Assembly: GCA_021781815.1 (NCBI GenBank)
Contig: JAJXWB010000006.1
Span: 1-64,000, forward strand
Source of the DNA: Pseudomonadota bacterium
GTDB taxonomy: Bacteria > Pseudomonadota > Alphaproteobacteria > Rhizobiales > Beijerinckiaceae
DNA length: 64,000 nucleotides
Direction: 5' to 3'
The position numbers and the translations under genes were made by a program. Below, piece after piece: positions 20,104 through 28,669 of the stretch. Position 1 is the stretch's first letter, and each line of letters starts with the position of its first letter. A model generated the notes under the pieces. That model saw nothing but the letters and a program-made list of their open reading frames with translations. It was not told where the DNA came from and did not search any database.

Positions 20104-20465
20104 AACAGATTCTCGTCGTCGACGACTCCGCCGTGATTCGCAAGATTGCGCGTCGCATTCTCGATGGCATGCGCTTGCGCACGATCGAAGCGACAGACGG
20201 CCGCGAAGCTCTCGATGTCTGCTCCGAAGCCATGCCGGACGGCATCCTTCTCGACTGGAACATGCCAGTCATGGATGGGTTCGAGTTCCTGCGCGCGTTG
20301 CGGAAACTCCCCGGCGGCTCCAAACCGAAGGTCGTGTTTTGCACGACTGAAAACGACGTCTCGCAGATTGCGCGCGCAATGCACGCGGGCGCCGACGAAT
20401 ATATCATGAAGCCGTTCGATCGTCAGATCATGCAATCCAAATTCGAAGAAATCGGGCTCGCCTGA
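20100..20465 (+). CDS. cheY: CheY-like response regulator
   Basis: ILVVDDSAVIRKIARRIL..DGILLDWNMPVMDGFEFLRAL..GADEYIMKPFD. Confidence 0.9.
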   Translation: MKQILVVDDSAVIRKIARRILDGMRLRTIEATDGREALDVCSEAMPDGILLDWNMPVMDGFEFLRALRKLPGGSKPKVVFCTTENDVSQIARAMHAGADEYIMKPFDRQIMQSKFEEIGLA

Positions 20466-20467
20466 GC

Positions 20468-21163
20468 GTGTCACACTCGGCGCGCGACTCAAAATCAATC
20501 GGGACGCGGGAGCGGCCGCCGGCGGCCGGAGTCGACGGCGCCGCGCAGCTTCGGCGCTTCGCCGCCCTGACGCCGCGCATCGTCGCAATTGGCGCCTCGA
20601 CCGGCGGTCCTCAGGCGCTCTCGACCTTGCTTGCCCGGCTGGCGCCGCGCCTCGGCGGCGTTCCGGTCGTCGTCGTGCTTCATATGCCCAAGGATTTCAC
20701 GGAGGTCGTCGCCAACGAAATCGGCCGGCTGACCGGATTGCCCGCCTATGCGCCCGCGAACGGCGAATCGCTTTCTCCCGGCCGCATATACTTTGCGCCC
20801 GGCGACGTACATCTCAAGGTCGTCAGGATTGGCGCATCGCATGCGCTCGCCTATTCGGACGCGCCGCCGGAGAACTTCTGCAAACCGGCGGTCGACGTGC
20901 TGTTTCGCTCGGTCGCCGACGCCTTCGGCCCGGGCGCGCTGGCGGTCGTCCTGACCGGCATGGGCGCCGACGGCCTGAAGGGCGCACACAGGATCGTCGA
21001 CGCTGGCGGCAGCGTCATCGTCCAGGATGAGGCAAGCAGCGTGGTCTGGGGCATGCCCGGCGAAATCGCCCGCGCAGGTCTGGCGGCTGCAGTCGCGCCG
21101 GTCGGATCGCTCGCCGATATTGTCATCGACCGGCTCGCCGGCAGCCGCAGGGTGCGGACATGA
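20468..21163 (+). CDS. cheB: CheB-type methylesterase lacking N-terminal receiver domain
   Basis: IVAIGASTGGPQALSTLL; HMPKDFTEVVANEI; VVLTGMGADGLKG; no REC domain N-terminal to it. Confidence 0.88.
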   Translation: MSHSARDSKSIGTRERPPAAGVDGAAQLRRFAALTPRIVAIGASTGGPQALSTLLARLAPRLGGVPVVVVLHMPKDFTEVVANEIGRLTGLPAYAPANGESLSPGRIYFAPGDVHLKVVRIGASHALAYSDAPPENFCKPAVDVLFRSVADAFGPGALAVVLTGMGADGLKGAHRIVDAGGSVIVQDEASSVVWGMPGEIARAGLAAAVAPVGSLADIVIDRLAGSRRVRT

Positions 21164-22005
21164 TGGCCGCGCTCGCCGAACTGGCCAGCTTCCTGTCGGA
21201 TCGCATCGGCCTTTCAGTCGACCAGCGCCGTCAGGCCTCGATCGAATCGCGGCTGGCGCCGGTCATGGCCGAAGCCGCCACGAAAGACCTGCGCGAACTC
21301 GTCGCGCGCCTGCGACGCGGCGCGGAACCGGAACTCATCGATCGCGCCATCGACGCGATGGTGACCTGCGAGACGCTGTTCTTTCGCGACCGCTTGCCAT
21401 TCCAGGCCATGCGCACCGTGGTGCTGCCCACGCTGCGCGAAGCGCGAGAGCAGGCGCGGACGCTGCGAATCTGGAGCGCCGCCTGCGCAACGGGCCAGGA
21501 ACCATATTCGATCGCGATGCTGCTCGATGAAATGTCTCGCCAATTTCTTGGCTGGCGCATTGATATCGTCGCCTCGGACATTTCCCGGGCGGCGCTCGCG
21601 GTCGCCACGGTCGGCCGCTACTCGCAGTTCGAAGTGCAGCGGGGATTGTCGACACCGCTCTTGTTGCGCCATTTCCGGCAAGACAACGGCGGCTGGCTGA
21701 TCAACGAACATTTGCGCGCCGCCGTCGACTTCCGACGCATCAACCTGACATCGGATTTTTCCCGTCAGGGCGTTTTCGACGTCATCTTGTGCCGCAACGC
21801 CCTCATGTACATGGATGTGGCGCGGCGCCGCGACATTCTCGTCCGCTTGGCCCAGCAACTTTCGCCGGATGGCTACCTGATGCTCGGGGCGACTGAAACC
21901 GTCGTCGGACTGAGCGACGATTTCGTTCCTGCGGGAGGCTACGCGGGCCTGTTTCGGCGCGCCGGGTCCAGCAAACGGACATTGCGGCTCGTCGCCAATT
22001 CCTGA
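21160..22005 (+). CDS. cheR: Chemotaxis methyltransferase CheR
   Basis: TCETLFFRDRLPFQAM; LRIWSAACATGQEPYSIAMLL; FDVILCRNALMYMD. Confidence 0.92.
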   Translation: MMAALAELASFLSDRIGLSVDQRRQASIESRLAPVMAEAATKDLRELVARLRRGAEPELIDRAIDAMVTCETLFFRDRLPFQAMRTVVLPTLREAREQARTLRIWSAACATGQEPYSIAMLLDEMSRQFLGWRIDIVASDISRAALAVATVGRYSQFEVQRGLSTPLLLRHFRQDNGGWLINEHLRAAVDFRRINLTSDFSRQGVFDVILCRNALMYMDVARRRDILVRLAQQLSPDGYLMLGATETVVGLSDDFVPAGGYAGLFRRAGSSKRTLRLVANS

Positions 22006-22018
22006 TCGCCGCAAACGA

Positions 22019-22049
22019 AAAAAGCCCCGCCATTCCGGCGGGGCTTTTT
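22019..22049. terminator. Bidirectional rho-independent terminator between cheR and ctrA
   Basis: AAAAAGCCCCGCC-attcc-GGCGGGGCTTTTT between convergent genes. Confidence 0.9.
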
Positions 22050-22067
22050 CGTTCGGCGCATCCGACC

Positions 22068-22769
22068 TCAGGCGATGCTGCGCTCTTCCGCCTCGTTCGG
22101 CTCCCGTAACACGTAGCCGCGGCCCCACACCGTCTCGATGTAGTTGCGGCCCTGGCTCGCATTCGCGAGCTTCTTGCGCAGCTTGCAGATGAACACGTCG
22201 ATGATCTTGAGTTCCGGCTCGTCCATGCCGCCGTAGAGATGATTGAGGAACATCTCCTTGGTCAGCGTCGTGCCCTTCCGCAGCGAGAGCAGTTCGAGCA
22301 TCTGGTATTCTTTCCCGGTCAGATGCACGCGGGCGCCATCCACCTCAACGGTCTTCTGATCGAGATTGACGACCAGATCGCCCGTCGTGATGACCGACTG
22401 CGCATGACCTTTGGAGCGGCGAACAATGGCATGGATGCGCGCAACCAGTTCGTCCTTGTGGAACGGCTTGGTGAGGTAGTCGTCAGCGCCGAAGCCGAGC
22501 CCCTTCACCTTGTCTTCGATGCCAGCGAGACCGGAGAGAATGAGGATCGGGGTCTTCACCTTGGCGACGCGCAGCGTCCGCAGAACCTCGTAACCCGACA
22601 TGTCCGGCAGATTCAGATCCAGAAGGATGATGTCGTAGTCATAAAGTTTGCCGAGGTCGATGCCCTCTTCGCCGAGGTCGGTCGTGTAGACGTTGAAATT
22701 CTCGGACTTGAGCATCAGTTCGATGCTTTGCGCCGTAGCGCTGTCGTCTTCGATCAGTAGTACGCGCAT
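22068..22769 (-). CDS. ctrA: Cell-cycle response regulator CtrA
   Basis: [121 protein letters not shown]. Confidence 0.97.
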   Translation of the reverse strand: MRVLLIEDDSATAQSIELMLKSENFNVYTTDLGEEGIDLGKLYDYDIILLDLNLPDMSGYEVLRTLRVAKVKTPILILSGLAGIEDKVKGLGFGADDYLTKPFHKDELVARIHAIVRRSKGHAQSVITTGDLVVNLDQKTVEVDGARVHLTGKEYQMLELLSLRKGTTLTKEMFLNHLYGGMDEPELKIIDVFICKLRKKLANASQGRNYIETVWGRGYVLREPNEAEERSIA

Positions 22770-23235
22770 CAGCAGTCCCCACCCTTCCCCGTGCAGCGCC
22801 GTCAGGCCTCGTTCGCCCTCGGCTCACGGCGTGCGGCTCCATCGGTCCAAACGCACCAGCCATTCGTCGTATCCAGAGTTAACGCCGAATGGTTAACAAA
22901 CAGTATTCCCGCCACGAACTGTCGCGCTCATGCTTGAGCGTTCCGCGCAGCAATTCGCAGGCGCCGGAATCCCCGACGAACGCGACGCTGGCCAGAAGCC
23001 GGACGCAAACAAGTGTTAAGCAAACGGGTTAACGATTCCTTTTTGCATGGCTCCCGCCGGAACCGGACGCGCAAAACGAATCGCTCATCAAAATCGCCGG
23101 TGCGGATTTTTTTGTCCAGCGCATTCGTCAAGTAACTAACGAGCAACCTCCATTGCTCATGATCCGTGCGTCTCGCGGATCATGCCTAATGCGTAACCAA
23201 AACGAGTTCGGACCGTCGTCCTGGAGTGCCGTGTT

Positions 23236-23640
23236 ATGAAGTCGCGGGATACCCTTTTGAGATTGAAGCGTTTTCAAGCGGACGAAAAGCGGCGACGCGT
23301 GACGCAGCTTGAAATGATGATCGCGGAATTCAATCGCATGGCCGCCGATCTCGACCGGGAGATCGCTGCCGAGGAACAGCGGGCCCGTATCTCGGACCCC
23401 TCGCATTTCGCCTATCCGACCTATGCGCGCGCCGCCCGCAGCCGCCGGGACAATCTTCTGAGCTCGACGGAGGAGTTGCGCGGCCAGCTCCAGGAAGCCG
23501 GCGCCCGCCTCGACGAAGCGCTGGCCGATGTAGCGAAGGCCGAGAGCCTGGAAGGTCGCGAGAAGGCTGGCGATCGGCTGCACGATGTCGTTCGCGCGAC
23601 CGACATCGGCATGATGGGCCTGCGCGCTGCGCGCGCCTGA
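23236..23640 (+). CDS. fliJ: FliJ-family flagellar export coiled-coil protein
   Basis: MKSRDTLLRLKRFQADEKRRRVTQLEMMIAEFNRMAADLDREI; typical alphaproteobacterial FliJ located near ctrA. Confidence 0.75.
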   Translation: MKSRDTLLRLKRFQADEKRRRVTQLEMMIAEFNRMAADLDREIAAEEQRARISDPSHFAYPTYARAARSRRDNLLSSTEELRGQLQEAGARLDEALADVAKAESLEGREKAGDRLHDVVRATDIGMMGLRAARA

Positions 23641-23669
23641 CCTCCAGACCCATTGATCTCGACAATAGG

Positions 23670-23697
23670 CGCCGCCGCCCGGCGGCGTCTTTTTTTG
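23670..23697 (+). terminator. Rho-independent terminator after fliJ
   Basis: CGCCGCCG-cc-CGGCGGCG followed by TCTTTTTTT. Confidence 0.85.
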
Positions 23698-23777
23698 CGC
23701 GCCGCGCGCTTGCGGCCATGAGGCCAGTGGTGCATGGGTTGCGCGATCGCCCGGCGCGTCCCGGGCGCGGGAACACT

Positions 23778-24782
23778 ATGAAGCGCGCGCTCGAATTCGT
23801 CTGGCCGATCGTTGGCGTCGCAGCGGTGCTCGTCGCGTTCTGGCTGCTGGCGCGCGAATTTCGAGGTGAGGCGGTCCGCCATGACGTGATCGAGGCGCTC
23901 TGCGCTATTCCGTCAGGTCGCTATGTGGCCGCCGCCCTGTCGACTCTGGTCGCCTACGCAGCGCTTGCCTGGTACGACCGCATCGCGCTCATCCACCTCG
24001 GCGTGCGGCACATATCCTGGACGTTCGTTTCGCTGTGCTCGTTCACGACTTACGCGCTGTCGCACAACATTGGCGCTTCGGTCTTTTCAGGGGCGATGGT
24101 CCGCTATCGCGCCTATTCGACCAAGGGGCTCGACGCAGCCCAGGTCGCAATCCTCGTAACCCTGTGCTCGTTCACGTTTCTGCTCGGAACGACTCTGCTC
24201 GGGGGGCTGGTCCTTCTTCTTGAGCCCGAGCAATTGCTGCGCCTGAAAGGGTTGCTGCCCCAGGCGCTGACCGAGGAAGGCGCAGCGACCGTCATCGGGC
24301 TCCTGTGCGTCGGTTCGGTCTTCCTCTACATCATCGGAACGATCAAGCGATTCAAGCCGATGCAGATCGGAAGATTCCGACTGGAGTATCCGCGCCCGGA
24401 AATCGCGGCCCGCCAGATGATCGCCGCGCCGATGGAGCTGCTGGGGGCGGCCGGAATCATTTATTTCGCGCTCCCCGCCGACGGCAATCCGGGCTTTTTC
24501 GCGGTTCTGGCGGTATTTCTGGCGTCTTTCTCGGCCGGCCTCGTTTCGAACGCTCCCGGCGGCCTCGGCGTGTTCGAACTCATATTCATCAAGGCCATGC
24601 CGGCCGTGGCCAAGAGCAAGGTTCTGGCGGCGCTGCTGGTCTTCCGCCTGTTCTACCTGCTGATCCCGCTGGCCTTCGCCCTCGTCGTGGTCCTGCTGTT
24701 CGAAAGGCGTCGACTGGTCGAGGCGCTCAGGGACCGTCACGATGGAACGAACGGATCCCCGCGCTCTCTCGCGCAGGACTGA
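23778..24782 (+). CDS. Lysylphosphatidylglycerol synthase TM-region (UPF0104/YbhN-like) membrane protein
   Basis: Multi-TM; TYALSHNIGASVFSGAMVRYRAYSTKGLDAAQ; SFSAGLVSNAPGGLGVFELIFI. Confidence 0.75.
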   Translation: MKRALEFVWPIVGVAAVLVAFWLLAREFRGEAVRHDVIEALCAIPSGRYVAAALSTLVAYAALAWYDRIALIHLGVRHISWTFVSLCSFTTYALSHNIGASVFSGAMVRYRAYSTKGLDAAQVAILVTLCSFTFLLGTTLLGGLVLLLEPEQLLRLKGLLPQALTEEGAATVIGLLCVGSVFLYIIGTIKRFKPMQIGRFRLEYPRPEIAARQMIAAPMELLGAAGIIYFALPADGNPGFFAVLAVFLASFSAGLVSNAPGGLGVFELIFIKAMPAVAKSKVLAALLVFRLFYLLIPLAFALVVVLLFERRRLVEALRDRHDGTNGSPRSLAQD

Positions 24783-24828
24783 AGTTAGGCGCGCAGCGGC
24801 GGCCGCTTCGGACGGAGGCGGCTGGCGC

Positions 24829-25104
24829 TCAGACTCTGTATTGCTGGATGCGCGTGGTGCGCAGGCCCGCCAGTCCATGCTGGTCAATCGACATTTGCCA
24901 GCTCAGGAATTCATCGACGGTGAGCGTATACCGGCTGCACGCGTCTTCAAGAGAGAGCAGCCCCCCGCGCACCGCGGCCACAACTTCCGCTTTGCGCCGG
25001 ATGACCCAGCGCTTGGTCGATGGCGGCGGCAGATCGGCGACGGTCAATGGGCTGCCGTCCGGTCCGATCACGTATTTGGCCCGCGGGCGATAGGGTTCGG
25101 TCAT
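24829..25104 (-). CDS. sciP: DUF1153 protein SciP (CtrA inhibitor)
   Basis: MTEPYRPRAKYVIGPDGSPLTVADLPPPSTKRWVIRRKAEVVAAVRGGLLSLEDACSRYTLTVDEFLSWQMSIDQHGLAGLRTTRIQQYR. Confidence 0.93.
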   Translation of the reverse strand: MTEPYRPRAKYVIGPDGSPLTVADLPPPSTKRWVIRRKAEVVAAVRGGLLSLEDACSRYTLTVDEFLSWQMSIDQHGLAGLRTTRIQQYRV

Positions 25105-25159
25105 TGATTTACTCACACACTCGACTGACCACTTCGAACCGGATACTAGAGCCGCGCGC

Positions 25160-25174
25160 TTAAGATTTACCTAA
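25160..25174. promoter_or_regulatory. Candidate CtrA box upstream of sciP
   Basis: TTAA-gatttac-CTAA (plus) / TTAG-N7-TTAA (minus), 56 bp from sciP start. Confidence 0.4.
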
Positions 25175-25440
25175 ACGCATAGCGCCGCGAAATTGGAAAA
25201 ATTCAAGGAAAATCCTTGATTTATGTCAGACTTTGCGACCACGGCGCCCCTTTTCCGTTCCTGTTCGGCACATGGCGCAATCCGACGTTAACCATATTCG
25301 CCGCAAAATCCTCGCGAATGGACGGTCGCCGCCATGAAGCCGCCACAAGCCTCACCTGCCCATCGGCGCGCCTGCGCCGCCTTGACACCCATTGGACCAG
25401 CGTCCTATACCGCCGCGCTCGGCGACTTCGGTCGCCGCGT

Positions 25441-25517
25441 GGCGGGGTAGCTCAGCTGGCTAGAGCACGGGAATCATAATCCTGGGGTCGGGGGTTCGAG
25501 TCCCTCCCCCGCTACCA
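25441..25517 (+). tRNA. tRNA-Met (CAU), CCA encoded
   Basis: Cloverleaf GGCGGGG-TA-GCTC..GAGC-A-CGGGA-ATCATAA-TCCTG...GGGGGTTCGAGTCCCTC-CCCCGCT-ACCA; anticodon CAT. Confidence 0.95.
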
Positions 25518-25629
25518 TCTTACCCCGCACTCCTTTGACCCTGTTGGGGTATGCTTTCTCCCCTAAGAGGGCCGTGAGTTGCCCGGTGATGTCGACCTGA
25601 ACCCTTCCGGGCTTGGACGAATCACGGGA

Positions 25630-25990
25630 CTTTCCAGCCACCCGCGATTGTCGACCTGCTTGCCGCGAAGGGTCGAGATTGGAAGGCTCTGGTCCCCGTC
25701 GAGGCCGAGCATGCGCTTGAGGTCGGGCATGCGATCGAGGCGCTCGCGCAATTTCTCGGCCTCGGCCGTCGCCTGATGACGACGGCGCGCCGGTCCACCA
25801 CATAGACGAGCCGTCGCGGCAATTGCGCGCCATGCGCAAGCGCGATCAGCCAGATCGCCATGACCGAGATCTTGCCAAGGCCGGTGGGAATATCGACAGC
25901 GCCGGGAATGTCGCCCCTGGCGAAATACTGCTCGTAAAGCCGCTTCTGCCAGGAGAACGGTTCGAAGCGGGTCAGTTTTTCAAATGCGTA
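25630..25990 (-). pseudogene. Remnant of Cas3-like CRISPR helicase (N-terminal part, frameshifted and truncated)
   Basis: Two adjoining frames read FEKLTRFEPFSWQKRLYEQYFARGDIPGAVDIPTGLGKISVMAIWLIALAHGAQLPRRLVYVVDRRAVV // DQATAEAEKLRERLDRMPDLKRMLGLDGDQSLPISTLRGKQVDNRGWLESP; re-joined by adding one G near 25775. Confidence 0.6.
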
Positions 25991-26254
25991 TCAAAAAAAT
26001 AAATCCACGATCAACTGTCCAAGTCGTCTGTCGCGGTAGTCTCCCTTACGTGCGTTGCGAAGTCCGCTTGAATGTGTCGGCGGTGACCGTTACCGCCGAT
26101 TGATGTCGCGTCTTGCGACAGGATCCCCGCCGCTTACGGGCCTTCACCCTGTCCAGACCCGCGCCACGTCGGGCATAGGCGAGTGTCATCCCCGCCTCCG
26201 GGCGTTCGGATCTGGCCGCATTCGCGGACCATCACGATCCGTCGGGTTGGCCCG

Positions 26255-27892
26255 TCAGACGTTGACCGCGAGTGCGATGATGCGCGCCAACACAAGGCCG
26301 CCTGCGAGGACGAGATAGGTCCGCAGGACGCCCATCCACAGCCGGCTTGCCTTCGACAGTCGCGCGGGCGGCAGCTTCCCGAGTGCAGGCATACGCCAGT
26401 GATTCCGGTTGTTCCTCAAACCAATCGCCGGTGCGGCGCGTGAGGAGACGCGCATCGCTCCTGTCACAAACGCCGCGACCATCGCCAGAACGACGCCGCC
26501 TGCGAGTATGCCAAGGATCACGGTCTCGTCTGTCTGCTCAGGGAACAAGACCGACGCCGTCAAGATCACGGACATGATGACGAGAACCGCAATCACCGCG
26601 CCCGTGAACAGATTAGCGGCGCGGCCGTTCACCCACGGGCCGAGCACGGCCTCGTCGTTGCACAGCAGGAGGAGGAACACGGTCGCGCTCGGCAGCAACA
26701 CGCCGGCGAGCGTCTGCACCGCGTTCGTCAGCAGGCCAAGCGGCGCGCCGGGTGTCAGCACCACGCCGGCGGCGATGATGATCAGCGCGGCGTAAACGGC
26801 GTAGAAGCCCTTCGCGTCCTGCGGCTTGCGGTGAAGCGAATGGCTCATGGAGAACACGTCGCCGATAGCGTAGGCCGTGGACAGCGAGACGGCGGACGCA
26901 CCGATGATGCTCGCGTCGATCAGAGCGATAGCGAAGAGCACCCCGGCGATGCGCCCCGAGTACGCCTCAAGACCTTTCGCCACCGCCGCCGCGTCGGTGA
27001 ATGCGCCGAACTCGGGACGACCGGCGAACACGGCAGCGGTGAATGCCATCATGGCGACCGCGCCGATCACGACGAGCACGATGCCGAGCCACAAGTCGAT
27101 GCGTTCATACTGAATGAAGCGCGGCGTGATCCGCTTGTCGATCACGTAGCTCTGCTGGAAAAACAATTGCCACGGCGCGACCGTCGTCCCGACGATTGCG
27201 ATGATCAGCAGCATGACCTCGCTCAGCTTGCCGCCCTCAGGCAGGCGCGGAATGAAGAAATCGCGCGCGACTTCGCCCATCGGCGGATGAGCCATCACGA
27301 ACACCGGGATCAGGACGAGGCTCCCGGCGACCAACGCCAGCGCGAACCGCTCGAACCGGCGGAAATCGCCCGTGCTGACCGCGCCCATGATGGCGACGGC
27401 CGACAGCGCGACGCCCAACTCCTTGGGGACACCCAGATAGGACAGGCCGAGCGCGATGCCGATGAACTCGGTTACGATGGTCAGGGCGTTGAGCAGGAAC
27501 AGGTCTATGACGCTGAACGCACCCCAGAACTTGCCGAACCGCTCGAAGATCAACCGCGCATGGCCGACGCCCGTCACCGCCCCGAGGCGCAGCACCATCT
27601 CCTGATTGACGTAGAGGACGGGCACCAACAGCAGCAGCGTCCACAGCAGCGCCGTACCATAGTTCTGGCCAGCCTGCGTATAGGTGCCGAATGCGCCGGC
27701 GTCATTGTCGCCGACCATGACGATCAGGCCGGGGCCGATGATCGCCATCAGCGTCCGCAGGCGGGCTTTCCAGCCTTCGCGCGGACCTGTGTCGTGTTGG
27801 AGAATGGTGCCCAGCGCGCCTCGAATATTGCCGACGTGGGCTGCGTCGAGGACCGCGCCTTGGGCCTCGTCGGCTCTTATATGTGTATTCAT
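26255..27892 (-). CDS. NRAMP/SLC11-family divalent metal transporter with non-canonical metal-site motifs
   Basis: IIGPGLIVMVGDNDAGAFGTY in TM1 and IIAIVGTTVAPWQLFFQQSYVID in TM6; about 11-12 TM segments. Confidence 0.85.
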   Translation of the reverse strand: MNTHIRADEAQGAVLDAAHVGNIRGALGTILQHDTGPREGWKARLRTLMAIIGPGLIVMVGDNDAGAFGTYTQAGQNYGTALLWTLLLLVPVLYVNQEMVLRLGAVTGVGHARLIFERFGKFWGAFSVIDLFLLNALTIVTEFIGIALGLSYLGVPKELGVALSAVAIMGAVSTGDFRRFERFALALVAGSLVLIPVFVMAHPPMGEVARDFFIPRLPEGGKLSEVMLLIIAIVGTTVAPWQLFFQQSYVIDKRITPRFIQYERIDLWLGIVLVVIGAVAMMAFTAAVFAGRPEFGAFTDAAAVAKGLEAYSGRIAGVLFAIALIDASIIGASAVSLSTAYAIGDVFSMSHSLHRKPQDAKGFYAVYAALIIIAAGVVLTPGAPLGLLTNAVQTLAGVLLPSATVFLLLLCNDEAVLGPWVNGRAANLFTGAVIAVLVIMSVILTASVLFPEQTDETVILGILAGGVVLAMVAAFVTGAMRVSSRAAPAIGLRNNRNHWRMPALGKLPPARLSKASRLWMGVLRTYLVLAGGLVLARIIALAVNV

Positions 27893-27949
27893 CGCTCTTG
27901 CTCCTGCGCCGGTCTCAAGAACCGGGCTGGCCGAGCGATGCAGATACGC

Positions 27950-28054
27950 TCAGGCCCGCCGTGCGGCGCGAAATTGGGGTGTTGTCTCTTTGATTCGTCC
28001 GCTCACCAGCGCGCACGGGGCGCTACCGATGAGCCAACGCGAGTGGTCGTTCAT
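27950..28054 (-). CDS. Possible 34-aa small ORF upstream of NRAMP gene
   Basis: MNDHSRWLIGSAPCALVSGRIKETTPQFRAARRA preceded by AAAGGAAAG; lies in operon gap. Confidence 0.3.
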   Translation of the reverse strand: MNDHSRWLIGSAPCALVSGRIKETTPQFRAARRA

Positions 28055-28065
28055 CGTGCTTTCCT

Positions 28066-28302
28066 TTAGGCCGCGAGGCGCATGCCGAATGCCCGGCGCG
28101 CGTCATCGCGGCCGGTGCAAGGTCGATCATCGGCCGATTGCACGCCATCGGACGAACGCCAGCGGCAGATGAGACGACCGGTCGCCGGGTCAGGCGTCCA
28201 TGCGCAGACCAGCGCGGCGGAGCGGCGCGCGATCACAGGATTGTGGGGCGGAAGTTCGAAGATGCGACGGTTCGCCGCATGCAGACGGACGATCTTGTTC
28301 AT
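28066..28302 (-). CDS. Hypothetical small protein (78 aa) upstream of NRAMP gene
   Basis: ORF preceded by AAGGAGGTGAGCC ribosome-binding site; MNKIVRLHAANRRIFELPPHNPVIARRSAALVCAWTPDPATGRLICRW. Confidence 0.55.
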   Translation of the reverse strand: MNKIVRLHAANRRIFELPPHNPVIARRSAALVCAWTPDPATGRLICRWRSSDGVQSADDRPCTGRDDARRAFGMRLAA

Positions 28303-28450
28303 GGCTCACCTCCTTGTCCGCGATGGGAGGCGAGCGACAGGACCGAGGCTAGGTCAGCCTCGCTCCTCTCACTCAGTCACCCTGCGGACAGGCGCTTTTT
28401 GGTTCGACGCCATCAGACCGATCAACGCAGCCGTCATAGCGCCGGAGTTG

Positions 28451-28669
28451 CTACTGCCCATGTCTCTTTCTGGGTTGCGGAACTGTCGGGACGCAGGAAG
28501 TGCCCGAAGCGCCGCCTATGAACCTTGTATTCAAAGTGGTCAAGCAAAAATGTTTCGAAGCAATGAAAGGTGGTCTTTGACCGGTAGTCCCGATCTCGAA
28601 ATCGGCATTGAGTTCGGCTTTAGCCTTCGGGCTATTCAACCAGCCGGGAAGTTCCGTCATCGCGGACAT
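28451..28669 (-). CDS. Hypothetical small protein (72 aa)
   Basis: Strong SD GGAGGTGA 5-8 nt before ATG; no family recognised. Confidence 0.4.
   Translation of the reverse strand: MSAMTELPGWLNSPKAKAELNADFEIGTTGQRPPFIASKHFCLTTLNTRFIGGASGTSCVPTVPQPRKRHGQ

Noticed and set aside
25474-25839. Minus-strand ORF ending ...MVAGEGLEPPTPGL
   Set aside because: The C-terminal tail is the well-known spurious translation of antisense tRNA sequence; the rest is an off-frame reading over the cas3-like remnant.
25518-26250. Possible attR direct repeat of the tRNA-Met 3' end
   Set aside because: No second copy of GGGTTCGAGTCCCTCCCCCGCTACCA was seen in the flanking sequence, and no integrase gene is visible, so an integrated element with intact ends is not supported.
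26831-28069. 412-aa plus-strand ORF over the NRAMP gene
   Set aside because: Low-complexity Asp/Arg/Gln/His-rich translation antisense to a clear transporter.
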